Of a stretch of DNA of 64,000 nt, positions 34,648 to 43,805 are shown piece after piece. The notes beneath the pieces were generated by a model. That model worked only from the letters and a program-made list of their open reading frames with translations. It did no database searches and had not been told where the DNA came from. The DNA lies in assembly GCF_019204045.1 (NCBI RefSeq), contig NZ_JAGSPC010000001.1:2105420-2169419 (forward strand), read 5' to 3'. The first letter of the stretch is position 1; each line of letters begins with the position of its first letter. This DNA comes from Erythrobacter crassostreae (GTDB lineage: Bacteria; Pseudomonadota; Alphaproteobacteria; Sphingomonadales; Sphingomonadaceae). A program made the translations under genes and the position numbers.

Positions 34648-35229
34648 ATGGCACGCAAATCAAAAGCCGCAGACATGAATGCTGGCGACAGCATTATCAT
34701 AAAAAAGTACGCCAACCGGCGGCTCTACAACACCAGTTCGTCCAGCTATATTACGCTTGATGACTTGGCGAAAATGGTGCGTGAAAATGTTGATTTTCAG
34801 GTTCTTGATGCCAAGTCCGGTGATGACATCACGCATTCGATACTGACCCAGATCATCATGGATGAAGAATCAAATGGCGGGAAAATGCTGCCTGTCAGTT
34901 TCTTGCGCCAATTGATCGGGATGTATGGCAATTCCATGCAGAATTTGATGCCGTCTTATCTTGAGGCGAGCATGACGAATTTTCGGGAGAACCAATCGAA
35001 GATTCGTGACGCGTTTGAAAAAGGCATGTCTGCAAATCCGCTCGCTGCAATTCATGAAACGAACATGGCTTTGATGCGGGCTGCGGCCGAAACACTGATC
35101 CCGGGTGCCAAGAAAGACGCTCCCGCAAGGCGTTCACCGCCCGAAACTCCGGACAACTCCGATACAGAGATCGCTGCTCTGCGTGAACAGATGGCTGCAA
35201 TGCAAAAGAAGCTGGACGAGCTAGGCTAA
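34648..35229 (+). CDS. phaR: Polyhydroxyalkanoate synthesis repressor PhaR
   Basis: 193 residues. The PHB accumulation regulator DNA-binding domain is unmistakable: IIIKKYANRRLYNT, SSYITLDDLAKMVRENVDFQV and HSILTQIIMDEES. The C-terminus is a low-complexity helical region ending in a coiled coil. PhaR binds DNA and PHA granules and represses phasin genes. No PHA synthase is in the window. Confidence 0.93.
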   Translation: MARKSKAADMNAGDSIIIKKYANRRLYNTSSSSYITLDDLAKMVRENVDFQVLDAKSGDDITHSILTQIIMDEESNGGKMLPVSFLRQLIGMYGNSMQNLMPSYLEASMTNFRENQSKIRDAFEKGMSANPLAAIHETNMALMRAAAETLIPGAKKDAPARRSPPETPDNSDTEIAALREQMAAMQKKLDELG

Positions 35230-35278
35230 CAGCCGCAAGCGTCTATCCGAGTAATTTTAAGCAGGAAAAGCACAGAAC

Positions 35279-36823
35279 GTGTCCAACATTCGCCACGCCT
35301 TAACCGTGAAGCGCGAAGACGATTTCGCGAAATGGTATCAAGAAGTTATCAGCGCCGCTGACATGGCCGAGGAATCGGGTGTTCGTGGCTGTATGGTGTT
35401 CAAGCCGTGGGGCTACGGAATCTGGGAGCGTGTTCAGCGCCTAATGGATGACCGGATCAAAGAAGCCGGCGTCCAAAACTGCTATTTCCCGCTGTTCATT
35501 CCGCTTGCGAACTTTGAGCGCGAAGCCAGTCATGTGGACGGTTTCGCCAAAGAGATGGCTGTCGTTACGCATCATCGCTTGATTGCAGATGGTAAGGGTG
35601 GGCTGATCCCTGATCCCGAGGCCAAGTTGGAAGAGCCGTTGGTGGTCCGTCCCACGTCAGAAACGATCATTGGTGATGCAATGGCGCGTTGGACACAGTC
35701 TTGGCGCGACCTTCCGCTGATGATTAACCAGTGGGCAAACGTTGTTCGCTGGGAAATGCGGACGCGCATGTTCCTGCGCACGAGCGAGTTTCTCTGGCAG
35801 GAAGGGCATACAGCCCATGCTGACAAGCAAGAAGCATTGGAGGAAACTCATCGTGCCCTCGAAATGTACCGCGCCTGTGTTGAAGAAGATTTGGCCCTGC
35901 CAGTGATCGCAGGCGAGAAGCCAGAGAACGAACGCTTCCCCGGAGCGGATGAAACGTGGTCCATCGAAGCGATGATGCAGGATGGCAAAGCTTTGCAAGC
36001 TGGCACGTCGCATTACCTGGGCACCAACTTCGCCAAGGCCGCTGGTATCCAGTATCAGGACCGCGAGGGCACCCAAAAATTTTGTCATACGACCAGTTGG
36101 GGCACATCAACCCGCATGATCGGCGGCGTAATTATGACGCATGGTGATGACGATGGCTTGCGCGTGCCGCCGCGGATCGCGCCTTTCCAAGTCGTAATTC
36201 TGCCAATGCTGCGTGATAAGCCCGAAGATGAGGCGACGCTGGCCTATTGCGAACAAGTTCGCGCAGGTATCGCGGCGCAGTTTTCCTTGGGCGAGAAAGT
36301 GCGTGTACTGCTGGACAAAACACCGGGCAAAGCTTCGGCAAAGCGGTGGGACTGGGTGCGTAAGGGCGCGCCGGTTGTGATCGAGATTGGATCACGCGAT
36401 ATGGAGAATGGCAAAGTTGCCGCGATCCGGCGCGATAAGCTGTGGAACCCTGAAACAGGGAAGCTCGCGAACTCGTTCCCTCAACGCGATGAATTTATCT
36501 CGGGGATCAGCGACTTGCTCGAAGACATTCAAAACAGTCTTTACACCGAAGCGCGTGATCGCCGTGATGCTAACATCACGCGCGGCGTGACTGAATGGAG
36601 CGAGGTGACCGAGTTCTACAAATCCAACGGTAAGTATCCCGGTTGGATCGAGGTTCAGTGGTCCAAGCCATCGGGCGCCGTGTTGGAAAAGGTTGTTGAG
36701 CAGTTGAAGGAAGAAAAGCTGACCATCCGAAACGTACCGCGTGATGGTGATGATGCCGATGGCACATGCATCTTTACCGGAGAGCCAGCAGTTGAGCGAA
36801 TTCTGATCGCGCGGGCTTACTAG
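35279..36823 (+). CDS. proS: Prolyl-tRNA synthetase, archaeal/eukaryotic-like type
   Basis: 514 residues from a GTG start with AGGAAAA about 9 bases upstream. Class II aminoacyl-tRNA synthetase motifs: LVVRPTSETII, TRMFLRTSEFLWQEGHTAHA (motif 2) and GGVIMTHGDDDGLRVPPRIAP (motif 3), followed by the anticodon-binding domain and a C-terminal domain ending with Tyr. The motif 2 form and the C-terminal extension define the archaeal/eukaryotic type rather than the bacterial type with the editing insertion. Charges tRNA-Pro in the cytosol. Confidence 0.95.
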   Translation: MSNIRHALTVKREDDFAKWYQEVISAADMAEESGVRGCMVFKPWGYGIWERVQRLMDDRIKEAGVQNCYFPLFIPLANFEREASHVDGFAKEMAVVTHHRLIADGKGGLIPDPEAKLEEPLVVRPTSETIIGDAMARWTQSWRDLPLMINQWANVVRWEMRTRMFLRTSEFLWQEGHTAHADKQEALEETHRALEMYRACVEEDLALPVIAGEKPENERFPGADETWSIEAMMQDGKALQAGTSHYLGTNFAKAAGIQYQDREGTQKFCHTTSWGTSTRMIGGVIMTHGDDDGLRVPPRIAPFQVVILPMLRDKPEDEATLAYCEQVRAGIAAQFSLGEKVRVLLDKTPGKASAKRWDWVRKGAPVVIEIGSRDMENGKVAAIRRDKLWNPETGKLANSFPQRDEFISGISDLLEDIQNSLYTEARDRRDANITRGVTEWSEVTEFYKSNGKYPGWIEVQWSKPSGAVLEKVVEQLKEEKLTIRNVPRDGDDADGTCIFTGEPAVERILIARAY

Positions 36824-36829
36824 GCGACG

Positions 36830-36855
36830 GGAACTGATCGCCGCGCAGACTTGTT
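36830..36855 (+). promoter_or_regulatory. Possible EcfG-type general stress promoter
   Basis: GGAAC at 36830-36834, then 18 bases, then GTT at 36853-36855, close to the alphaproteobacterial general-stress consensus GGAAC-N16/17-CGTT with T in place of C. A match of this length is expected a few times by chance in a window of this size, so confidence is low. Confidence 0.25.
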
Positions 36856-36856
36856 A

Positions 36857-36878
36857 TTCTTGCTCTATCAAGCAAGAA
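36857..36878 (+). promoter_or_regulatory. Hairpin overlapping the ribosome binding site of the M28 peptidase
   Basis: TTCTTGCT (36857-36864) and AGCAAGAA (36871-36878) form a perfect 8-bp, mostly A-U stem with loop CTATCA. The right arm contains most of AGAAGG, the ribosome binding site five bases before the ATG at 36886. When folded, the site would be hidden. Confidence 0.5.
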
Positions 36879-36885
36879 GGTCCGC

Positions 36886-38349
36886 ATGATCAAACGTCTC
36901 GCTCTCACTGCCGCTATTCTTTCCGCTCCGCTAGCTGCGGATGACCACAAACGGTCGAACTCTGACGATGTTTTGGCCGAGCAGGTTTCTGAAGAGAGAC
37001 TACGCGCGGATATGGATAAGATCGTGTCTTTCGGCACGCGCCATACATTGTCGTCCCAAACTGATCCGAAGCGCGGTATCGGTGCGGCGGTAAACTGGGC
37101 TTTGGACGAGTTCCGACGGATCGGAGCTACGTGTGACGATTGCTTTGAAGTTATGTCGGTAGAGCGTGTTATTGACGCGGACGGTCGCCGTATTCCTCAG
37201 CCGACACTGGTTCGCAATGCTGTAGCGATCCAGCGCGGGACGAAGCGCCCAAACGAGGTCATTATTGTTCAAGGACACTATGACAGCCGTGTGACCGATC
37301 CCCTGAACGGAACTGACGATGCGCCCGGCGCGAATGACGATGGATCGGGCAGCGTGATGATCCTTGAGGCGTCCCGCATTCTGTCTCAACAAGAATATCC
37401 CTCGACGATCATTTATGCGCTTTTAACCGGTGAAGAGCAGGGGCTCTACGGTGCGCGTATCCTTGCCGATTGGGTGGAAGAGCAGGGCATGACGGTGAAG
37501 GCGGTGCTGAACAACGATATGATCGGCAATTCGTGCGGGTCTGACGGTTTTTGTGATGCCAAAAACGTTCGAGTTTTCTCCGAAGGTCTCCGCGCGGATT
37601 CGACCGAAAGGCTGCGCGCACGCCAACGCCGGTTCGGTGGTGAAAATGATTCGCCCGGACGCAATCTTTCGCGGTGGCTTGATAATCTCGCTGACGAGAA
37701 TCCCGATGGGATGCAGGTCCGCCAGATTTGGCGGACAGATCGAATGGGCCGCGGCGGCGATCAAATTCCGTTCCTCGATAAAGGTTATCCCGCGGTGCGC
37801 ATCACCGTTTCGGTAGAGGATTACGATCACCAGCATCAGGACCTTCGAGTTGAAGATGGCGTGACCTACGGCGACACGGTGGACGAACTGGATTTCGACT
37901 ATTTAACGCGTGCGTCCCGACTGAATGTTCGGGCGCTACACAAACTGGCAATGTCGCCGATGCCGCCCAAGCTCGACGCAGATGCGGTCGTTAAAACCTA
38001 TACCGAATTGTCTTGGGATCGGATCGAAGGCGCCGAAACATACCGTATTTTCATGCGCTCAACTGATGCGAGTTATTGGCCGAAGGAAAGCGCCGTTTCT
38101 GTGAGCCATATTCCGGCGAGCGGAGTAGGCGAAGATCACACTTACAGCATTGATGGGGACGTCACCTTTGATCAGGTCGACATGCGTATTCAAGACGAAA
38201 AGTTCATCGTGAAATTGGCTGGTGTACGCGGGGATGACTGGTTCTTCGGAATATCAGCTTGCAACGGCGAATATTGTTCGGCCGTTTCCACCGCTGTTCC
38301 TGGCGGAGCATTCGAGCCAGTGGCCCAGCCCGAAGGTGACAGCGAGTAA
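36886..38349 (+). CDS. Exported M28-family zinc aminopeptidase-like protein
   Basis: 487 residues with a short signal peptide (cleavage near PLAA). M28 metal ligands are seen: QGHYDSR (His, Asp), APGANDDGSG (Asp), LLTGEEQGLYGA (Glu-Glu), LNNDMIGN (Asp) and DYDHQHQ (His). The C-terminal about 120 residues resemble a fibronectin type III-like domain (LSWDRIEGAETYRIF). Likely hydrolyses peptides in the periplasm or outside. Its translation may be controlled by the hairpin just upstream. Confidence 0.85.
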   Translation: MIKRLALTAAILSAPLAADDHKRSNSDDVLAEQVSEERLRADMDKIVSFGTRHTLSSQTDPKRGIGAAVNWALDEFRRIGATCDDCFEVMSVERVIDADGRRIPQPTLVRNAVAIQRGTKRPNEVIIVQGHYDSRVTDPLNGTDDAPGANDDGSGSVMILEASRILSQQEYPSTIIYALLTGEEQGLYGARILADWVEEQGMTVKAVLNNDMIGNSCGSDGFCDAKNVRVFSEGLRADSTERLRARQRRFGGENDSPGRNLSRWLDNLADENPDGMQVRQIWRTDRMGRGGDQIPFLDKGYPAVRITVSVEDYDHQHQDLRVEDGVTYGDTVDELDFDYLTRASRLNVRALHKLAMSPMPPKLDADAVVKTYTELSWDRIEGAETYRIFMRSTDASYWPKESAVSVSHIPASGVGEDHTYSIDGDVTFDQVDMRIQDEKFIVKLAGVRGDDWFFGISACNGEYCSAVSTAVPGGAFEPVAQPEGDSE

Positions 38350-38372
38350 GCACTCGTCCATAGGCCTTCACT

Positions 38373-40667
38373 ATGGCCAAACGACAAATGAACCGTCCTG
38401 CCGGGATGCCTTCCCGCGAGCAGATCCTCGAATTTATTCAGTCCTCAGACAAACCAGCAGGCAAGCGCGAAATCGCGAAAGCCTTTGGCCTGAAGGGGCA
38501 AGAGAAAATCGGCCTCAAGAAACTACTCAAGGATATGGCCGAAGAAGGGCTGATCGATGGGAAGAAGACCGCATTCCACATGATGGGCGGAGTGCCAAAG
38601 GTTACGGTCCTTCGTATCGTTGCGATCGAAGATGGAGAGCCGGTTGCTGAGCCGGACAACTGGTCTCCTGATGCCCCTGGAAAACCGCCTCGTATTGTTG
38701 TGAAAGAAATGAAGGGGCGCGGCGGCAAACGCGCGCCAGCTCTCAAACGCGGCGACCGCGTTCTCGCTCGTACAGAGGAAGCGGATAGCGGATGGGTCGC
38801 GTATCCGATGAAAAAACTTCCCGCTCGGACCGAGGGGATGATGGGTGTTGTCGAGATTGATGGTGGCGGCAAAGCATGGCTTGCTCCGGTCGACAAACGG
38901 ATCCGGCAGTCCGCTCCAATCAAGGATGTTGGAGAAGCTGAAGCGGGCCAACTGGTAATCGCAGAGCCGATTGGCCGCAGTGATCGTGCTGGTGTGAAGG
39001 TTATTGAAGTCATCGGCGATCCTCTCGCCCCGAAAAGTTTCAGCCTGATCGCTATCGCGAAGCACGGCATTCCTCACGTCTTTCCTGAAGGTGTACATGC
39101 TGAGGCAGAGCGGGCCGCTCAACTAAGGTTGTCCGAAGAAAAGCGTGAAGATCTGAGGCATTTGCCGATCGTCGCGATCGACCCGGCAGATGCGCGAGAT
39201 CACGATGACGCAATCTGGGCAGAGCCAGACGGGCAGGGCGGTTTCAACGCGCTCGTCGCGATTGCCGATGTCTCGTTCTATGTGCGTCCGGGCAGTGCGC
39301 TTGATAAGGAAGCGCGCAAACGTGGCAATTCAGTCTATTTCCCCGACCGTGTCGTGCCGATGCTGCCGGAAATCCTTTCGGCCGATGTCTGTTCGTTGCG
39401 CGAGGATGAAGACCGCGCCGCGATGGCTTGCCATCTGCATATTTGCGATAAGGGCAAGATCACAGATTTTCGCTTCACAAGAGCGATAGTCCGGATCCAT
39501 CACAACATTCCGTATGAAGACGCGCAGGCGGCAGTTGATGGTGGAAACCCGCCAGAGTATCTCACAAATTTATGGAATGCATGGCACGCCTTGGCCGATG
39601 CGCGCGCAAACCGGGAACCGCTTGATCTTGATTTGCCCGAGCGCCGTGTGCTTTTGAATGACCGGGGTCAGATTGAAGAAATAGCGGTTCGAGAACGGCT
39701 AGATGCTCACCGCGTCGTCGAAGATTTCATGATTGCGGCCAACGTCGCTGCGGCGAAAGCGTTGGAGGCGAAGACAGCGCCGGTCGTTTATCGCACACAT
39801 GAGACCCCGAGCAGAGAAAAACTGATCGCGCTGCGCGACTATATGGACACTTTGGGCAAGAAGCTCGCTTTGGGTCAGGTGGTTAAGCCTTCGCTGTTCA
39901 ACGCAATGCTCGCGGATGTCGAAGAAGAGTCCGAAAAAGCTCAGATTATGGAGGCGGTTCTGCGTAGCCAGATGCAGGCCTATTACGGCCCTTCAAATTC
40001 TGGTCACTTTGGTCTCGCGCTGGATTCATATGCGCACTTCACGTCGCCGATCCGTCGCTATGCCGATCTGTTGATCCACCGAGCGTTGGTTGATGCCTAC
40101 AAATTGGAGCAGCCGAAACCGTCTGGCGATCTGCCAGATGTAAGCGGATTATCGGATAAAGACCGTGCCAGCCTTCAGGAGATTGCTGATCAGATTAGCC
40201 AGACTGAAAGGCGCGCAATGGAGGCGGAAAGGGACACAATTGACCGCTATGTCGCTGCGTGGCTTTCAGCGCGGGTTGGACAGATATTCGAAACGAGGAT
40301 CACCGGCGTTCAAGGCTTTGGATTCTTCGCGACGATTGTCGGGCTGGGCGGAGATGGCTTGGTGCCGGTCTCTACGCTTGGCGGAGAATATTTCCGCCAT
40401 GACGAGGCCGCACAAACTTTAGTGGGTGTGGATAGCGGAACGTCTTACGCACCGGGCGACCGGCTAAAGCTCAAACTGGCTGAGGCCAACTCTTTGACCG
40501 GCGCCCTCAAATTTGAACCGGTCGATGAAGAGGGCAATTCTCTCGAGCAGCGCGGCAAACGCTTTGACTATCAAAAGCGCGGCCGTGGAGGCCCGAAGAA
40601 GGGCAAATATCAGTCGGGTAAGCGAGGGCGGCCAGGAAACATCCGTCATCAAGGTCGGCGAAAATAG
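38373..40667 (+). CDS. rnr: Ribonuclease R
   Basis: 764 residues. N-terminal helix-turn-helix region, cold-shock domains, RNB catalytic domain with IDPADARDHDDAIW (metal-binding Asp residues) and HFTSPIRRYADLLIHR, a C-terminal S1 domain (GVQGFGFFATIVGLGGDGLV) and a basic Gly/Lys-rich tail that runs to the end. Processive 3'-to-5' exoribonuclease able to degrade structured RNA. Confidence 0.95.
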   Translation: MAKRQMNRPAGMPSREQILEFIQSSDKPAGKREIAKAFGLKGQEKIGLKKLLKDMAEEGLIDGKKTAFHMMGGVPKVTVLRIVAIEDGEPVAEPDNWSPDAPGKPPRIVVKEMKGRGGKRAPALKRGDRVLARTEEADSGWVAYPMKKLPARTEGMMGVVEIDGGGKAWLAPVDKRIRQSAPIKDVGEAEAGQLVIAEPIGRSDRAGVKVIEVIGDPLAPKSFSLIAIAKHGIPHVFPEGVHAEAERAAQLRLSEEKREDLRHLPIVAIDPADARDHDDAIWAEPDGQGGFNALVAIADVSFYVRPGSALDKEARKRGNSVYFPDRVVPMLPEILSADVCSLREDEDRAAMACHLHICDKGKITDFRFTRAIVRIHHNIPYEDAQAAVDGGNPPEYLTNLWNAWHALADARANREPLDLDLPERRVLLNDRGQIEEIAVRERLDAHRVVEDFMIAANVAAAKALEAKTAPVVYRTHETPSREKLIALRDYMDTLGKKLALGQVVKPSLFNAMLADVEEESEKAQIMEAVLRSQMQAYYGPSNSGHFGLALDSYAHFTSPIRRYADLLIHRALVDAYKLEQPKPSGDLPDVSGLSDKDRASLQEIADQISQTERRAMEAERDTIDRYVAAWLSARVGQIFETRITGVQGFGFFATIVGLGGDGLVPVSTLGGEYFRHDEAAQTLVGVDSGTSYAPGDRLKLKLAEANSLTGALKFEPVDEEGNSLEQRGKRFDYQKRGRGGPKKGKYQSGKRGRPGNIRHQGRRK

Positions 40668-40676
40668 CTTCGCAAT

Positions 40677-41129
40677 TCAAATGCCGTGATCGGCGTCCTT
40701 CTCGTCATAGTTGGATGGGATAATGTACAGCGGACAGGACAGTTGTCCCGCGTGACTTGAAAAATGCGTTACGAGTGGCCCAGGGGTGCCGCCTTCCGCG
40801 GCGCCCAAAATGAGCGCTGCCACTTCATCGTGTGATTCGAGGAACTCGCTCAAAATGCCTTGGCCGTTGCCAATTTTGACCGAGATTGTTGGCATTATTC
40901 CACTTTCTGCGAGCAAATTTCCGGCGACTCCATGCGCCAGCATTTCGGCCCGGTCACGCGCCTCTTGCTCAATCGTCGCCTGAACCGCGCCAAATGCACT
41001 GAAATTCTGTTGGGGCACCAATGCGAGAATATGCACCGCGCCATCGACCGCGACAGCCCGGCGTGCGGCGAAGCGCAGAGCAGCGCGCGCTTCTTCACTT
41101 TCATCAGTGACGACTAGGAATGTGCGCAT
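40677..41129 (-). CDS. Universal stress protein family
   Basis: 150 residues, preceded by GGAGG six bases before the ATG. UspA fold: [22 protein letters not shown] at the start and [12 protein letters not shown] near the end. The ATP-binding G-x2-G-x9-G pattern is not clean here, so nucleotide binding is uncertain. Convergent with rnr (9-base gap) and divergent from pdhC. Confidence 0.85.
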   Translation of the reverse strand: MRTFLVVTDESEEARAALRFAARRAVAVDGAVHILALVPQQNFSAFGAVQATIEQEARDRAEMLAHGVAGNLLAESGIMPTISVKIGNGQGILSEFLESHDEVAALILGAAEGGTPGPLVTHFSSHAGQLSCPLYIIPSNYDEKDADHGI

Positions 41130-41244
41130 TAAAGCCTCCTACAAAGGCTATCCAATCAAATGGTTTCGTATGCAAGGCCTTGTCCCGAGCCTGTGGATTC
41201 GCCAGAGAAGTTACGGAACTGCCAAACGAGGGATTGAATACTCC

Positions 41245-42531
41245 ATGGCCATTGAAATCAAGATGCCTGCTTTGTCTCCAACGATGGAAGAGGGGACGCT
41301 CGCCAAATGGCTGGTGAAGGTCGGCGATACGATCCAATCCGGTGACATCATGGCCGAGATTGAAACCGACAAGGCAACGATGGAGTTCGAAGCGGTCGAC
41401 GAAGGCGTACTTGCGGCAATCGCCGTTGAGGAAGGTTCCGAGAACGTACAGGTCGGCACCGTCATCGCAATGCTTGCAGAAGATGGTGAAGATGCGGGCG
41501 ATGTCAGCGTGCCTTCGGGTGCGACTGCGCCTGCTCCAGAGGCCGCAGAAGAAGCCTCCGCACCGGAAGCGGCCTTAACACCGGCTCCAGCTCCAGCTCC
41601 AGCAACCACGCCGGCAAAACCCGCTGCCTCTGGCAGTTCCGGGGATCGCATCATTGCATCGCCTTTGGCCAAGCGTATCGCAGCGCAAAAAGGCGTAGAG
41701 CTTTCAGCAGTGAAAGGCTCTGGCCCGCGTGGCCGGATCGTCAAAGCAGATGTTGAAGGATTGGATGCCTCAACCGCTTCGGCGAAATCGAGCACACCCA
41801 CGAAGGGAGCAGCTTCGACCCAAGCAGCGAATGACTATGATGCACCGTTTGAAGAGCAGAAGCTCAACAACGTGCGCAAAGTTATCGCGCGCCGCCTGAC
41901 CGAGGCGAAGCAAGAAATCCCTCACATCTATCTAACGGTCGACGTGCGACTTGATCCGCTACTTGCGCTTCGCAAGCAGCTGAACTCTTCGCTGGAAGCC
42001 GACAACGTTAAGCTTTCGGTCAACGATCTAATCATCAAAGCGCTGGCGAGAGCCCTTCAGCGCGAGCCGCAGTGCAATGTCAGCTTCCAAGGCGATGTGA
42101 TGCATCAATACACACGCGAAGACGTGTCGGTTGCAGTTGCTGCTCCAACAGGGCTTATCACGCCGATTATACGCGATGCTGGGCGAAAGGGCCTCGCAGA
42201 GATTTCGACAGAAATGAAAGAGCTCGCTGGTAAGGCCCGCGACGGTAAACTGCAGCCACACGAATATCAGGGTGGCACGGTTTCGCTCTCAAATCTCGGT
42301 ATGTTCGGAACCAAGCAATTTGATGCCGTGATCAACCCGCCGCAGGGTATGATTCTCGCAGTCGGTGCAGGCGAGCAGCGCCCCCATGTCGTCGATGGGG
42401 CGCTTCAAGTTGCCACCGTCATGAGCGTAACAGGCAGTTTCGATCACCGCGCAATCGACGGCGTTGATGGTGCTAAGCTGTTGGATCAATTCCGCAGTCT
42501 GATAGAGAATCCTATGGGCCTTGTCGTTTGA
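41245..42531 (+). CDS. pdhC: Pyruvate dehydrogenase E2, dihydrolipoamide acetyltransferase
   Basis: 428 residues from ATG 41245, set by the lipoyl-domain start [17 protein letters not shown]; the longer open frame upstream is not part of the protein. One lipoyl domain (lipoylated Lys in ETDKATMEF), an Ala/Pro linker, a peripheral subunit-binding domain ([16 protein letters not shown]...[11 protein letters not shown] in parts) and the catalytic domain with [12 protein letters not shown]. Transfers the acetyl group to CoA. E1 genes are not in the window; E3 (lpd) lies four genes downstream. Confidence 0.95.
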   Translation: MAIEIKMPALSPTMEEGTLAKWLVKVGDTIQSGDIMAEIETDKATMEFEAVDEGVLAAIAVEEGSENVQVGTVIAMLAEDGEDAGDVSVPSGATAPAPEAAEEASAPEAALTPAPAPAPATTPAKPAASGSSGDRIIASPLAKRIAAQKGVELSAVKGSGPRGRIVKADVEGLDASTASAKSSTPTKGAASTQAANDYDAPFEEQKLNNVRKVIARRLTEAKQEIPHIYLTVDVRLDPLLALRKQLNSSLEADNVKLSVNDLIIKALARALQREPQCNVSFQGDVMHQYTREDVSVAVAAPTGLITPIIRDAGRKGLAEISTEMKELAGKARDGKLQPHEYQGGTVSLSNLGMFGTKQFDAVINPPQGMILAVGAGEQRPHVVDGALQVATVMSVTGSFDHRAIDGVDGAKLLDQFRSLIENPMGLVV

Positions 42532-42992
42532 CCATAGCAGAGTCACTCAAACTATTCAGCGTCGCCGCCGCGTGTGCGGCTCTGGCCGCGTGTGCACCGG
42601 ACGACTATGATCGGGATGGTGTTTCCCCGACTGCGCGAGCAACATCAACCGGTACACCTACGCGTCCTGTCCAGATTGGTTTTGACGGTCCGCGCTTTGA
42701 TGCGTGCGCCGGCTTTGGCCGGGTTACGAACCTGAATTCGCGCGGCGATAACTTTCTCTCAGTCCGAGCGGCGCCATCTGGAAACGCAGAGGAGATCGAT
42801 CGGCTTGGACCTGGGCGGGGCATTTCTATGTGTCAGCAGGTTGGGAACTGGATTGGGGTTGTTTATGCACCGGCCAGTGAAGAGCCAATCGATTGCGGTG
42901 TCAGTTCACCGGTTTCATCAAAACGAGCATATCGGGGCCCCTGCAAATCCGGTTGGGTGAATGAGAACTTTGTCGAGCTGATCGCTGGGTAA
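42528..42992 (+). CDS. Putative lipoprotein with bacterial SH3-like domain
   Basis: 154 residues from a TTG start overlapping the pdhC stop by four bases. Hydrophobic signal ending in a lipobox (ALAAC). The mature part contains [25 protein letters not shown] and [10 protein letters not shown], typical of SH3-like (SH3b) domains that bind peptidoglycan or peptides. Four Cys in the domain could form disulfides. Function unknown. Confidence 0.7.
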   Translation: MTIAESLKLFSVAAACAALAACAPDDYDRDGVSPTARATSTGTPTRPVQIGFDGPRFDACAGFGRVTNLNSRGDNFLSVRAAPSGNAEEIDRLGPGRGISMCQQVGNWIGVVYAPASEEPIDCGVSSPVSSKRAYRGPCKSGWVNENFVELIAG

Positions 42993-43003
42993 AGGCCAGA
43001 GAC

Positions 43004-43423
43004 GTGTTCGACCCTTTGATGACCTTCATTAGGATTTTTCTCATCGCATTTTGCGCGGGGCTGGCAGGTTGGGTCCCAGTCGGTCTTTATGGGATCGTAT
43101 TAGAAGGTCAGGTATTTTCCGAAGGAAGCTCACAATTTGCCGCAATGCAAATGGCGTTTTTGGGTAGTTATGCGGTTGGATTTCCGATCGCATTGCTAGT
43201 CTATTTTCTCGCGGGGGAGCAGTTGGCGCGCTGGCCATCGACGATCTTCGTTATTGGCGTCCTATCAGCAGTTATGATCACGCTCGCCAGCTTTACGCTT
43301 GCAGATAGATATGCGGCACTTCTCTTTGGAGGCGGAAGCCTCTTTGCGGCGCTGACATATGCGACACTCGGGTGGTTTTGGGTGATTAAGCCCCAGCAGG
43401 AGGCGCTGCTTGCGAAAGCGTGA
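43004..43423 (+). CDS. Four-TM membrane protein of unknown function
   Basis: 139 residues, GTG start with AAAGG upstream. Four hydrophobic segments (near residues 6-30, 45-65, 73-93 and 105-127). No motif recognised. Overlaps the thioesterase gene by 14 bases and lies between pdhC and lpd. Confidence 0.65.
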   Translation: MFDPLMTFIRIFLIAFCAGLAGWVPVGLYGIVLEGQVFSEGSSQFAAMQMAFLGSYAVGFPIALLVYFLAGEQLARWPSTIFVIGVLSAVMITLASFTLADRYAALLFGGGSLFAALTYATLGWFWVIKPQQEALLAKA

Positions 43424-43802
43424 TCCAATGATCCGCGTCACAGCGATGCCTGCTGATCTCAACCCTTATGGCGGGGTTTTTGGAGGCTGGTTGATGGCGC
43501 AAATGGCGCTTGGCGCGGGCTCGCTTGCCAGCGGGGTAGGGAGGGGCAAGGCGGTTGTCGTCCATGCAACTGACTTCACGTTTCCCGATACGATGAACAT
43601 GGGCGATGAGCTTAGCGTGTATTGTGAAGTAATCGCGACGGGGAATACATCGCTTACAATTCAGGCCGAGGGCGTTGGACGGGACCGTGATGGTGAAGCA
43701 ACTGTCACGGTGTCGAGTGGTACCTTCAAATTTGTCATGCTGGATGCGAATGATCGTCCGCGTGCAGTCAACTTAGAATCTGAATGCAAAAGGGATAATT
43801 GA
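43410..43802 (+). CDS. YciA-like hotdog-fold acyl-CoA thioesterase
   Basis: 130 residues if started at the TTG at 43410, which has GGAGG six bases upstream; ATG 43428 is the alternative. The hotdog motif is seen: MPADLNPYGGVFGGWLMAQMALGAG, VVVHATDFTF and GDELSVYCEVIATGNTS. Acyl-CoA thioesterases hydrolyse acyl-CoA to free acid and CoA. Immediately precedes lpd by three bases. Confidence 0.85.
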   Translation: MRKRDPMIRVTAMPADLNPYGGVFGGWLMAQMALGAGSLASGVGRGKAVVVHATDFTFPDTMNMGDELSVYCEVIATGNTSLTIQAEGVGRDRDGEATVTVSSGTFKFVMLDANDRPRAVNLESECKRDN

Positions 43803-43805
43803 ATA

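Noticed and set aside
41560..41640. Ala/Pro-rich repeat in pdhC
   Set aside because: Ordinary flexible linker of E2 proteins.
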